NCBI GenBank assembly: GCA_037951105.1
Contig: JBAMJV010011129.1
Span: 25,529-89,528, forward strand
DNA: 64,000 nucleotides
DNA from: Echinarachnius parma
Lineage: Eukaryota > Echinodermata > Echinoidea > Clypeasteroida > Echinarachniidae
Reading direction: 5' to 3'
Part shown: positions 1 to 11,230 of the stretch, piece after piece
Position numbering within the stretch: position 1 is the stretch's first letter
Layout: every line of letters starts with the position of its first letter
Position numbers and translations under genes: made by a program
Notes under the pieces: generated by a model
What the model was told of the DNA's origin: nothing
The model's input: the letters and a program-made list of their open reading frames with translations, nothing else
Database searches by the model: none

Positions 1-301
1 TTTGTTTAAACAAATAATGATTTTTAGCACCAACAAAAAATGAACACAAATACTTGGTAGTATGCATACGTTATCAGACTCTAATGAAAGTGTTTCCTTG
101 AAGTGTGATCTACAATTCAATTGTTTTGGTATCATGTGAATCTACCTAAAATGAAGGTTAACTTAGGAATATGTTTTGTTTTTTCATGGGTGTATTCAAA
201 ATACTACTTTTTGTAAAATTTCCTCTGCTCTGAGTATACCCTTGAATATACATTTTTGTATTTATCTGATATTTTTTGTTTGTTAATGTTATTAAATACA
301 G
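1..301 (+). other. Intron (3' part) of the left-edge gene
   Basis: AT-rich sequence ending in a T-rich tract and the acceptor ATACAG at 296-301. It is followed by an open phase-0 exon. I see no other element in it. Confidence 0.7.
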
Positions 302-1116
302 GAGCTCATACAAGATATTGCCGAGACTCTGCACAGTTGCATGATGGGAAGTGTGTTCAAGTCTGCTGAACTCAAGAGGGCTCTGTCCATGTATCTTGCT
401 GCGTTGTCTGAAACCGAGAGGAAAGGTGATTTTGTTGGTGTCTGCACAGCACTCATGATGTCAGCGTTGTATCAGTCACCCTGTGTGTCGCCGGATAATG
501 TGATGGAGATCCTGGATCTACTGGTAAGACAATTATTAAGGTGGTCTCCCACAAAGAGACCAAAAGCTTGCCACAAGGCACGACTAAGATTGTATGAGAC
601 TAGCTGCAACAGTCTTGTGTGAGCATCCAACATTTTGAACATGTTCCCTCATAGCCCTCATAAGAGAGGGACAGTGGTGATTTCTATTTAAATATATGAG
701 AAGGCGTGTAGAAAAGCAATTACTACTTTTTTATGAAATGACCGAATATGTATTATGCCGTAATAAAAACATATAAAATGTTGGTTAATACAAATATTTC
801 TGATAATATTAACAAATCAATCTTATTAATCAATATTTTTGTATTGTGTTAAACATAGCTTACTTCAGTGGGAGACTCTAACAGCATATACCACAAGCTT
901 ATCTTTCTGCTGGACTACACAGACCTCCTGCAAGCCGCACTCCCGGATGAGGTGTCGGGAGTGGGATTTCACTCTGGCATTCCTGCACACATAAAACAAG
1001 CCGTTAGGAATCTTGTCGAGACATTGGACAAAGATGTAGCAGAGGGCAGGACTATTATGCCTGGTAAATCTGAAATAGAGGTGCTTCGCACAAGATGTAA
1101 GGATATAACTCGTTGA
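302..1116 (+). CDS. Last two coding exons of an unrecognised protein (helical C-terminus)
   Basis: Exon A is 302-523 (74 codons, phase 0 at both ends), starting ELIQDIAETLHSC after an ATACAG acceptor and ending before a GTAAGA donor. Exon B is 859-1116, starting LTSVGDSNSIYHK after acceptor ACATAG at 853-858 and ending in TGA at 1114-1116. I chose 859 rather than the nearer CAG at 868 because only 859 keeps exon A's frame and reads as a plausible protein. Joined, the two exons give 159 residues that look mostly alpha-helical and could be a HEAT/ARM-like tail, with no motif I can name. The 5' part of the gene lies outside the window. Transcription runs toward the tail end of the syd-1-like gene (convergent). 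I do not recognise the family. The exon structure itself is well supported by splice sites, phase and codon content. Confidence 0.72.
524..858 (+). other. Intron between the two left-edge exons
   Basis: It begins GTAAGA at 524 and ends ACATAG at 858. The content is AT-rich with no recognisable element. Confidence 0.68.
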
Positions 1117-1140
1117 TTCTCAGAACCAAGTCACGCACCA

Positions 1141-1465
1141 CATGAGGTGTCAGGAGTGGGATTTGACTGTGATGGGATGTTCCCTCACATGTGAAAAGCC
1201 ATTAAACATCTTGTAGAGACATCAGACAAAGATGTAGTAGAGGGCCGGTTGATTACACATTGGGAACCTGCTTCACACAAGATGTAATGATACAACTCGT
1301 TGATACTAAGAAGCAAGCCACACTACCACATGAGGTGTCGGGAGTGGGATTTGTCTGTGGCATTCCCTCACGTGACGAGCCTCATGCAGAGGGCAGGTTG
1401 ATTTAACACGTACACCTCTTCTCCAGGTGTTTCACACAAGATGTAATGTTCTTTCTCATTGAAAA
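1141..1465 (+). pseudogene. Two decayed tandem copies of the terminal exon
   Basis: The segment starting ATGAGGTGTCGGGAGTGGGA at 947 inside the real exon recurs at 1142 and 1330, giving spacings of 195 and 188 bp. Later blocks, such as the one around AGATGTA, the GAGGGC..GGTTGATT block and CACAAGATGTAATG, recur in the same order. Copy 2 has an in-frame TGA soon after its start. Copy 3 has an internal deletion and an in-frame TAA. They lie just after the stop codon of the real exon and could be read as its 3' UTR. They are remnants of a tandem duplication, not working exons. Confidence 0.75.
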
Positions 1466-1527
1466 CAGATAGATCATTTTGCCTCCGGCAGAAAGTTTAG
1501 GCCCTCTATTGATTTGTTTTGTTTTAA

Positions 1528-2013
1528 AGGGAATTCAGACCGGTATATTAGACGCGTGGATCCATATTGCGCACTTTTACGCACGGTACGTAATCCCCAT
1601 TGGCTCGGTTATAAGTAGCGATCACAAAATGTCCCACTTCACGAGCACCCGAGTCGAAAATGCATCAAAAATAGCCGCGTTCGGAATGTTTGTACTAGTC
1701 GAATGGAGATCCATCAGAGATGTTTACGAGCGAAAATATTACATAACACGCTCAACCGCAGTGCCGCCGTTTGATCTGATCAGCGATGGTCAGCGATGTT
1801 TTGCCTCAGGTTACAGCTCGAGCAATTCGCATGGTATATAATAGATACCAGCTGTGTGCTGCATGTAATTTCATAAGAAGGCCCGTGTTCAGATATTTCG
1901 AAGCACCGCTCTTCGATTGATCCAACATATATCGTGAGTTTACCTCGGGAGATTACGGTGGAGTGCGAGTTGGAATTTGCTGACTACCCATTTTAACCCA
2001 CGCATATATGCCT
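1528..2013 (+). mobile_element. TTAA-flanked MITE, family C copy 1
   Basis: It is flanked by TTAA at 1524-1527 and 2014-2017. Its right end reads TAACCCACGCATATATGCCT. Most of the body matches, in inverted orientation, the element at 38158-38601 (for example GACGCGTGGATCCAT and ACTAGTCGAATGGAGATCCA). The left terminus has diverged. The open frame at 1479-1841 is a by-product of this repeat. Confidence 0.75.
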
Positions 2014-2238
2014 TTAAACAGATAAAATGGGGTCTTTCGATTCTATTAGTTCTGAGGGGAACTTGCATCTTTTCTCATCAATTTCCAGATATGCAACACT
2101 GTCGGGTAAATTTAGTGGTTATGAAATCAGTTGTCTGTATTGTGTATTTATATATGTGAGTATTGGATATTTTTCAGTGTTGACGCGCGCTACCACTTAT
2201 GGTGATAGTTTACATGTGCTTAATATCAAATGGATATA

Positions 2239-2708
2239 CAGTGAAACCTCAGTATAATGAGCATGTTGGGTCCATTGAATTTACCTCGTTATATCAGATA
2301 TATTGATGTATCAGGGCTTAAAAACAACAAAATACATACAACCTGGGGGGTGTTTCACAAAGATCCTAAGTTGAACTTAACTCTAAGTTGGACGTATCTA
2401 TTATGGAAAGCCATGTGTAGCCGTAGAATAAAATATATTCAATACCAAGAATGCAAGTATTTTCGACTGTCATAAATTTTACATCAAAAACATGGAATCT
2501 TCTTGATAATAGAAAATATTAATGATTTAAATCAACATTTTTTCCTTTGAAAAAGGACTTTTAAAACAATTTTTCAAAGAAACTAATGGCTTTCCATACT
2601 TTTTAAGTCCAACTTAGAGATAAGTTCAACACCCCCCTGGACTTGTGAAATACCTCGCTATATCAGGTATCTTGTTATTACAGAGCTTGTTATAAAGAGT
2701 TTCCACTG
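2239..2708 (+). mobile_element. Tc1/mariner-like MITE carrying a nested element
   Basis: Termini CAGTGAAACCTC.. and ..GTTTCCACTG are inverted, and TA dinucleotides at 2237-2238 and 2709-2710 fit a TA target duplication. The middle is occupied by a second TIR element (2345-2638), so this is a nest. Confidence 0.6.
2345..2638 (+). mobile_element. Foldback element, family F copy 1 (nested)
   Basis: The left end GGGGTGTTTCACAAAGATCC is followed by AAGTTGAACTTAACTC. The right end is the inverse, GTCCAACTTAGAG..AAGTTCAAC then a run of C. A second copy with the same body lies at 35729-36026. Confidence 0.7.
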
Positions 2709-2761
2709 TATATAGCTAAGCAGTTCAACATTAATTTAGGGACAAAATATATTCCTTAATT

Positions 2762-3052
2762 GCAACGTATTTTGTAACAATTTCTCTGTAAAGTTTATGT
2801 CAAGGCAGGATTTGAACATTACTGGAAAAAAAAGCTTTGATTTGTCAAATGTCTCCTATTAACAAATATATTCCTTTTTATGGCAAGGGGGGATTTGAAC
2901 ATTACTGGAATAAAAAGCTTTGATTTGTCAAATGTTTCCTATTAACAAATATATTCCTTAATTGCAATGTATTTTGTAACAATTTCTCTGTAAAGTTTAT
3001 GTCAAGGGGGGATTTGCACATTACTGGAAAAAAAAAGTCTCCTATTAATGAT
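2762..3052 (+). repeat. Three imperfect tandem copies of a ~100-bp unit
   Basis: The block TTTCTCTGTAAAGTTTATGT, then AAGG, GATTTG and ACATTACTGG, then a run of A and CTCCTATTAA, recurs near 2782, 2875 (partial) and 2985. Downstream, 3050-3260 resembles parts of the dispersed family seen near 15.4, 23.1 and 32.4 kb. Confidence 0.6.
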
Positions 3053-3614
3053 TGGAATTCAAAAGCGTTCCAGAACACTTTTCTATCGTAGTCAAAATCA
3101 ATGGGCAGTAGGTGACAGTGTTTTTTTTTTCTATGATTCATGAAACTATCATACATCATTCAGAAGAATCTAACAATGATATTGGTGTAGGATTTAAGTC
3201 TAAAATATGACTTCCGGAAAATCCATATGAAGTAAATTGGATCGCTTTAACCCCACATGACAAACATGAATAAAGAATTCATAACAATTGCATTTTCAGT
3301 GGCCCAGCTAGGCAATATTTTATTCCTTTAAATTATTAATCTCATATTTCTCTTGAAATATAGACAGGCATGCACTGCACAAATCACAAATATTTAAAAC
3401 ACACACAGTTTAGTCTGATTGATTTTTTATCCTTTAGAAGTGATAAAATTAGTGAATTGTCTTCCGATAAAGTTTGAGCAAAATATACACGGACATGCAG
3501 GAAGAGAAACAGTGTAAATCCTTCTGAAGGCTAAAAAACAATTTCTTGTAACAATAATCTTCGCTTGACATCATTGCCATTGTTGATATAACCCCTTGCC
3601 TACTTGATATTGCA

Positions 3615-3754
3615 ATTCCCATAGACTTATAGTACACAGTACACCAGGTTCCTGTAGGCAATGGGTCAACACACGTATCACTCTATTCCCATAGACTTAT
3701 AGTACACAGTACACCAGGTTCCTGTAGGCAATGGGTCAACACACGTATCACTCT
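3615..3754 (+). repeat. Perfect 70-bp tandem duplication
   Basis: Two adjacent copies (3615-3684 and 3685-3754) begin ATTCCCATAGACTTATAGTA. I see no mismatch between them. The embedded CACCAGGTTCCTGT..GCAATGG motif also occurs near 10656. Confidence 0.85.
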
Positions 3755-3756
3755 AT

Positions 3757-6460
3757 TCGGTATGTACTTCATCTTGGAATGTGATTTGATTCGAACATTA
3801 AAGTCAGACATCACAATGACAAACTGGTCTGAATAACATACACATTGAACGTACCCTTCCATAGGAATTAAATAATGTCATCATAGATGACACCATCATC
3901 TGATTGAACTTCATATTAAGTTGATTAAGAAATTCAAAATAAAATCTAGTTTTATTCTTTAAAATATGTTTCAGTAAATTCATTGGTTTGAATCAATATA
4001 TTAAAATTTCACTTGTGCTTTTCTTATCACTGTTGTTGCATGCTAACTACTATACCTTTGGATTTATAAGTATAGCAAAGAAATCAAATATCCGATATAA
4101 ATTGTCATGGTATCATCATGCATGTTCATAATAATTCTGGCAAGATAAAGATTTGAATATTGACCAGTTGGAATCGATTTGATTAAAGGACACACATGTA
4201 CTTTTACTTCACCCATGGAACATACTTCAACTAAAGACGTTTCATATAGTATTTACAGAGATAAACAGTGAGAATCTACAGTAGAAAAAGCTGCTCTGCA
4301 CTTAAAATACAAATACATAAAGCTTTGTGTCCAAGAAATTTGCCAAATAAATCTTATTTACTCTTTCTTTCTAATAAATATATTACATTTTGTGCAGGAG
4401 AGCTGGATCACAATCACACGGTACACACAAACAAAGCAGTTCTTTTTTTCTTACTTAATGTATGTATATGTTTTATATATATAGATAGATGCACATTTAA
4501 TTGCCTGGAACACATAAAACATCTTATAGTTAATAGAGACCACTGTACTGTACAGTACTTCACAATATGTACAAATGCATTCCCGGCATTAAACAAAAAA
4601 CTATTTAGTGAAGGTTTTGCAAAATCAAGATTTGTTTGAAGAACGAATAGCGAACAGCCAAGACAATGCTGTGAAAAATCTCAAATGTTTCTTGACAGAA
4701 ATGAACATAAATACATCTAAAAAATGCAGTAGTAAACCATGCTTTGCATGACAAAAAGAAAAAGAATGGACTTGAAATAAAAAATTGAAAGAGAACTGAA
4801 TGATCTGCAAAAGATATCCAGATTTCTTGATCTCATCTTGTTTTACAAAATTAAACATTTGTGTGTGGATCTTTACAAACTGTAATCTATTATAATTCAA
4901 ATTAAATGCCAAGAAACAAACTAAAACAAAACTTTTAATAGTAAAACTAGCTGAAAGAATTGATTGCAATGAACTATACAAATTTTAGTATTTGCATTAT
5001 ATTCTGAGTATTTAAATTATGAATTCTCATTTATTCTACACACATGTCTTGAATACATTTCTTCATTATAGTGTTTTTTTTTGTCTTTTACCATGTAAAT
5101 TCTAATACATATTTCTATTAAGTACTTCAAGAATTTCCCACTGATTTTACTCATATTTTAGGAGCCTTCATTTCTTTTATACATTGTACATGTAATTCAC
5201 AAAACTCAGAGTAAGCCTGAAATTGATACATTACTATGCTATTTCTTATTTCAGATTTAAATACATTGTGTGACATTAGTGATTGTATTACCTTTCCATT
5301 TCTACTATACAACTGTAATGATTGGTACAGAATTTAAAAACAATCTTATAAATTTCCTTCAACTTATTTCATATATAAAGAGATTTAAATACAGAAAAAA
5401 TGTATGTAACAGAAATATCTCATAGTTTCCCCTTTGAGTTCACATATGGATCCATATTACATTGTTAATACTGGAAACCAACAAAGTAAACACTAGTCAA
5501 AGTCACAGTTAATGAAAAAATGACAACTTGAATTTTTACAAGGATGTATTCTAAAGGGTCAAGATTATCAACATGTTGTTGCAAGGTAAGTTTCATGTAT
5601 TAAAACTATTTATAAATAGAAGTCAGTTTGTTTTAATTCTCACTTGTCAGTGCAATACGGCTCTTGTTTTGTCAAGGTCTAGTCTTGAGTTAAGACTGCT
5701 ACATATACAAGCTTTAGCTTCAACATTTTCAAATATCTTATATATGTACTCATATGAAGGTAAAAATGAAACACTTCAGTCAGGTTTTTTGGAGTGCAAA
5801 ATTTAGTTTTTACGTTTGGTAACTGCAGAAAGCGCACACACAAGTAAAGCTGCTGTCCTACGCACGTAACATACAAGCGTTGGCGCCGCACAAGGTTTAG
5901 ATAAATAACAGTAGTTTACACACAAACTAAGCTGAGCTAGCAGTGCAATAGATGTACATGTAAAGTCTCCAAAGTAAAAAAACAAAACAAATTGTATGTC
6001 AATACATTAAAGCAACCTTCGTGTCGTAAAAAATAACAACAAAATCATGGAACAAATACACAGCTGTAAGAAGCTCCAGCTTTCCATGTCGGTGACACCC
6101 GTGTCACAAGTAGTTAATTAGTAAAATAGTTCTTCATTTTTGTCCTGTCATTTTTGTGCATCAAGTGTAGCCAGCCACTTGGAAACTAAATGGCCCAAAC
6201 TCAAATCAGAGGGTTAAATTTAGCCCTAGGTTATTTCCCATCGTGTTGATTCGTAAGTGGTTTCTTTTGTTCAAGGGGGTTGATTCAATTCATTTCATTC
6301 CCCACTGGAACAAAAGACATTTTCTGAAAAAATCTATGGCAGTGTTTTTTTTAGTCCACGAGTTTGATTCGTGCATAAAATTCAGTCCACGAACTACTTT
6401 ACTTTTAATAAAGTAAAATTTAAACATATTTTACTTTTAATAATGTACTTGTAATATGTA
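3757..6460. other. AT-rich stretch without a recognisable gene
   Basis: There are only short open frames without protein-like composition and no convincing splice-bounded exon. It could include 3' UTR or intergenic DNA between two convergent genes. Confidence 0.5.
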
Positions 6461-6471
6461 AAATGATACAA

Positions 6472-6536
6472 TATAACCCAGAGTTAAATATAACCCAGAG
6501 TTAAATATAACCCAGAGTTAAATATAACCCAGTGAT
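6472..6536 (+). repeat. ~18-bp tandem repeat, about four units
   Basis: The unit TATAACCCAGAGTTAAA repeats three times. The last unit changes to CCCAGTGATG. Confidence 0.8.
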
Positions 6537-7013
6537 GATAGATTTTGGGCCAATAAGTGAACTTAACCTAGACTATACCACTAGCCTCCGTTAAAAAATA
6601 AATTATATTTACATAAAAACAAACAAATATGTATAGACAAAACCGATCTGATAAACTAGCTCGACTCGACCTCTTGCTTATTCAATCAATCTTCTACAAT
6701 GAAAGGTGTGGTAGTAATAGTGGTAGTAGTGAACTAAAAGGTACAAAAATAACTCGACATTCTCAATAATACTTTCTTGTGTCTCTGGTTAGTGGCTTTT
6801 AGTCCGAGATATATATTTACAATTACAGTGACTGTCGTGAGTTCATACGTAAGTTTAAAAAAGAATGCACAAATGTCCAACGTGAAGGAACACGTGCTTG
6901 CGCATAGGAATGTATATGTCAACAGTCCAGGCATATATATATATATATACATGTACGTATATGTTTATTTGAAAAACTATTACAGATTTCTATTCTGTAC
7001 ATTTCTGTCAAAC

Positions 7014-7101
7014 CATGTCTAGCATTTCCATGTATGTCTAGCCATGTCTAGTACTCATGTCTAGGATATAGGTCTAGTCATGTCTAGCATTTATGTCTTG
7101 C
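7014..7101 (+). repeat. Short ATGTCTAG-rich simple repeat
   Basis: ATGTCTAG or a near variant appears about seven times in under 90 bp with irregular spacing. Confidence 0.75.
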
Positions 7102-7589
7102 AAAAACATTTCTGAAATTAAAAATCAAAAATGAATTATGCATCATGACCAAAGTACACGCACGCACATACACTCTATACTTCACAGCGTTAGATGGATG
7201 GTGTTCTCAATACTATGAATTTGGTACAGGGCCATAGGTTATTTCTTCCCTGCAACTGTATTGAATGATTTCACCTTTCCTACATACCATGTACTCCCTC
7301 GTGTGCATTGTACAACATCGTAAACACACTCACACCAAAAATCATAACATGGGCTTATATATCAGCACCATAAAGTTCTAAAGCATTCGATGCTCTAGCC
7401 AAATATATTCATTATTATGTAAATAATTTAGAATTGAATTTGACACATTTTGAATTGTAACCTACAATATATACACATTATACAAACATTGTCATAAAAT
7501 ACGTTGAATTGAATACTCTACTTGAACGCACACATAGAATTCTCTCCTTAACATGTTATAACTTTGTATTGCACTACATTTTCTCCAGC

Positions 7590-8090
7590 TATGTACTTTG
7601 GCTTATATACACTCCTTTACTATAATGATGCATCTAAAGGGATAAGAATATCTTTCCTACTCTGTGTAGAAAATTAATGGCACTATAATAAATATATTGA
7701 CATCTGTTGTGATTTCATAATCATATAATCCTTTCCTATCAATCTAGGGTTCAAATAACATATTTCTATTATGTAAAATATTAATGGCACATACTGAATA
7801 TCATACTGGCATCCTATCTACTTTGATTTCATAATCATGGGTCGATTTAAACTAATGAAGTACATGCACCTATAAAGGGTCAACAAATATGCTTTCTTCT
7901 TTCTGTAGAAAATCAATGGCACAAATATATCGGCAGCTATTGCGATTTCAAAATCATAGAATACAGCACTATAATGATGCACTAGCATATGAGGCCTAAG
8001 AGTTTCTTATATCCTTGTGTATAAAATCAATGGCACATACATATCACATCTATTCTGATATTTTGACACACCTAGATTTCTAAGGATAGA
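7590..8090 (+). repeat. Degenerate ~120-bp tandem repeat, four units
   Basis: Each unit contains GTA.AAAAT.AATGGCAC followed about 50 bp later by GATTTCA.AATCAT. They occur near 7667, 7770, 7906 and 8023, with the last unit most diverged. Confidence 0.6.
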
Positions 8091-8273
8091 AAGAATTTCT
8101 CCCAACCATATATGAAAATGTACCCCCCTAAAATATTGTAAGCTATTCTAATTTCATTACCAAGGTATAAAGGGCTTCTGAATTCTGTTGTGACAACTTT
8201 GGTATGCAGCAATATCACAGGAGGAAAAAAATGGGGAAAGTGAATACAAAGTTCTGTGTCGGCTAGATTTTGA

Positions 8274-8580
8274 ATACAATCAAACCTGCTTTAATGGCCA
8301 TCTGTGTATAAGGACCACCTGCCTGTAAAGGCTTAGCTCAATTCTCTGATAGGCAATTTGCATGTAAAGTAATCAATTTCCTATGATTAACTGCAGGCCC
8401 ATTAATCCAATTCAAATAACTTATGGACTGGAAAAATTAAATCAAACAATGCTTTGAATAATTTGACTACAGTGTCTTTTCTAATTAAATGCCAACTGAC
8501 CGATTTGCATGGGTTCTACGAACCCAATTCAAACTTCCTAGCCATGAAGACCCTTTATGATCAATATGATCGACTGTATT
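8274..8580 (+). mobile_element. TIR MITE with TACARTCAAACCTGCT termini
   Basis: It begins ATACAATCAAACCTGCTTTA and ends GATCGACTGTATT. The same terminus, with TAGnGACCACCTGT following, occurs at 28487, 29268 and 63890. Confidence 0.5.
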
Positions 8581-9043
8581 CTATTTCAGGAAAATATGTA
8601 TAAGATTAAAAGCGCATATGCTTTGGTATCTAATGATTTAATATTATAATACAAAATACAAAGCGGAAAGATTGTCAAGAATCAATATTAAAAGGTTAAA
8701 TATACTTGAAATTGATTGAATTCTTACACATATTACGGGACCAGAGACTATACTCTTGGATGATTAATGACAAGAAACACTAATATTTCAGTTCCATTCA
8801 CTGCAGCTGAAAGTTGCGCCAAGATAAGCAGAACTAACTAACATTCACATAAACAAATGCAACAGGGTCTCAAGGTAATGATAAATCAAACTTCCTATTA
8901 TTCCCACCTTGAAGTCAATTAAATGGTGCTTCCCTTACCAGTGTAACTCTGTTACCGGTGTAATTCCGTTACCAATGTTTTCATAGGAATGGGTTAAGAT
9001 ATTAATGAATTGGGTGTTTGGGGTTGTAAGGACACAGATTTAA

Positions 9044-9414
9044 AGGGACTTAGTAACTTGTCCAAATCCTCAAAATAAAATTTTAATTCTAGCGGTTCCC
9101 TCATACCTTGTTGTATTCGTATTAACAATAAAATCATGGGACCGGTTTTTCAAATTTCCCTTTCGTTACAAAGATATGTACGATTGAAGTATTCAGATAA
9201 GAAAAACTCAGGTGGAGTTTTGAAACCGTGTACAAAGTGAGTGCAGTGAGTTAGTGAATATCACTTTGCATTTTCGCTCATTACTTGGCCATGCAATGTC
9301 CATTTGACTTGAAATTTTCACACAATACCCTGTGGACATATGAGATAACAATAATATACATTGCATCAACCCTTCATCACTTTTTGCACATGTCAACAAA
9401 GTTACTAGATCCCT
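9044..9414 (+). mobile_element. TTAA-flanked MITE, family A copy 1
   Basis: It is flanked by TTAA (9040-9043 and 9415-9418). Termini are AGGGACTTAGTAAC and GTTACTAGATCCCT. Related copies are at 16690-17067, 26551-26938 and 51180-51458. A minus-strand open frame that recurs among the copies is repeat-derived. Confidence 0.85.
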
Positions 9415-9419
9415 TTAAA

Positions 9420-9676
9420 GGTTCGGATTCACAAAGGAGGTTTGTACAAACCATGGTTTAAACCATGGTCTACATCTTTGGAGTGCCATTTGTAAACTGA
9501 TGGAGAAAGAATGTAAACTCCTTACTTGTTAACAATGTTGATAGTACACATTTACAAAATACACCAAATAAATGTGTGTCTTCTCACATGGTGAAATTTG
9601 TTGGTTAGCAAGCACTAACATTTTAGACCATGGTTTAAACCATGGTTTGTACAAACCTCCTTTGTGAATCCGGGCC
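9420..9676 (+). mobile_element. Foldback element with CCATGGTTTAAACCATGG ends
   Basis: The left arm runs GGTTCGGATTCACAAAGGAG, then TTTGTACAAACCATGGTTTA. The right arm is its inverse, ending CTTTGTGAATCCGGGCC. Each arm is also internally palindromic (TTTAAA centre). Confidence 0.8.
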
Positions 9677-9679
9677 AAA

Positions 9680-11003
9680 TAGTTGGTCATGTAAACTTGT
9701 CTAACAAACTTGTGTCTAACTTGATTATTGGAGAGACTATTTGGTTTTGGTATAACACCCACTCTCTTTAAACCACATCCCCAGTTTCAGTCCTGAATGG
9801 GTTAATATGTCTCATTATACTCGTTTTGTATTACTTTAAATTAAGGAATGACTCTCAAGCAAAGAGAAAGAGTCTGTTTGGACTATTTAGGTAGGTTGCG
9901 GAAAAAAAACAAATTGTTCTGTGCCTATTTCAGAAAAATTGCTTGGTTTTAAGAAAAAAATGGTTAATTATTTGGGGCTTATTCATAATATAAGCAAAAT
10001 TCTAGCCAAGGGCCCCTCCAAAGCAAAAATTCTCTCATTTCTAAGCAAAAGCCTATCAAAGCAAAACTGCTTTGTGGTTTTATGAATACTAAAAACCCTG
10101 GGCATTGTGTGAAAGTCTTTGCTAGGTTTATCTACGCTGATTGATTGTCTAATTTGTATGGAACTAAACAACATCTAGATGCTGGTGTAAAGCACGGTGA
10201 ACAGAAATGACCCTGAGCAATAGGAACAACACACTGAATACCTGTCAGTACTACATGTAGACTATAAAAAAAAAACATTACTATTTATCTATCAAGGTCG
10301 CCAGAAACAAAAGTAAAAATAGATCAACAAATGCTACATATTAGTAACTTCTTCACCTTTATTATTCCCTCTTATCTTTCCTTCTATATTCCTGCCATCA
10401 TAATAGCACCCATCCCCATTCTCTTGCAATTTCAATCCTGCATTAGTGATACCTTTGGTGATAATTGATTTGCTTCAAGTAAATGTCTTTTAGCTTAACT
10501 CTATCAAATTTAAAATAACATAGTTACATCTCTTTTTTAACTCCCATATGATCTACAGTGGCTCTCACTTTGTACACAATCTCTGCATATAACATAAGAG
10601 TTCCCCCAATTTCACCAATATCATGCTGTTCCCATGGAATTAATTCATGGTCCACCAGGTTCCTGTGGGCAATGGCTTAATCCCACTTATGACACCAGTT
10701 CTGTATGCCAGGGCTCATCATTAGCACAGGCCCGCTGGCTCGAGGCCACTAAAAGTTAGTTTCGGGCCACCAATATTTCATTAATCCTATTTGTACTTGC
10801 ACAAATGGGAAACCAAAATAACAGACTTCCAGATGATTTCCAGATATCTTGATTTCCTTGCCCAACTGGGCCACAAGGAAAGGGGATAATTCCCAGCACT
10901 ATGTACTCCCATCCCCGACACTGGCAGTTCTATTTTCCTGTATCCCACTGCTTGACACCAGTTCTACTATTCTACTGTACTGTATCCCGCTCCTGACACC
11001 AGT
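9680..11003. other. No gene recognised; probable 3' UTR or intergenic DNA of syd-1
   Basis: The minus-strand gene ends at 11004, so its 3' UTR must lie in the upper part of this stretch. I cannot place the poly(A) site. 10640-10680 shares the CACCAGGTTCCTGTGGGCAA motif with 3650. 10725-10780 has GGCCCG..GGCCAC blocks of the dispersed GGCCCG family. Confidence 0.5.
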
Positions 11004-11230
11004 TCAGCAGGCAGAGACTTCAAGGTTTTCAGAGTCCCAGTTGACCTCTGACGAGTCAGATTCTTTCTTCTGCCGAGCCTCCCCGTCTGAGGGAGACGGA
11101 CCGTCGTTCAGGTCATCGTTGCTATGGTAACAGCTGTCCTCCTCTTGGTTGTCCGTGGAGACTGGTTCCTCAGACGATGGCTTGTCGTCTGATCCCTTGC
11201 TGGCAGCTTCGTTGTCATCGGTCTCCAGTT
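11004..11230 (-). CDS. syd-1: syd-1 exon 5: acidic C-terminal tail and stop
   Basis: Acceptor CAG at 11231-11233 and entry phase 1 (split codon gives E959). It encodes about 74 residues rich in D, E and S and ends VSAC before TGA at 11006-11004. It has no domain and follows the RhoGAP fold. Confidence 0.88.

Noticed and set aside
1479-1841. 120-aa plus-strand frame
   Set aside because: Mostly within the family C MITE. The homologous copy at 38.3 kb has lost the frame.
9208-9399. Minus-strand frame shared by 9208, 16846 and 26642 (CAKSDE.LMQCILLLSHMS..)
   Set aside because: It lies inside the family A MITE copies, so similarity reflects repeat copies and not a gene family.
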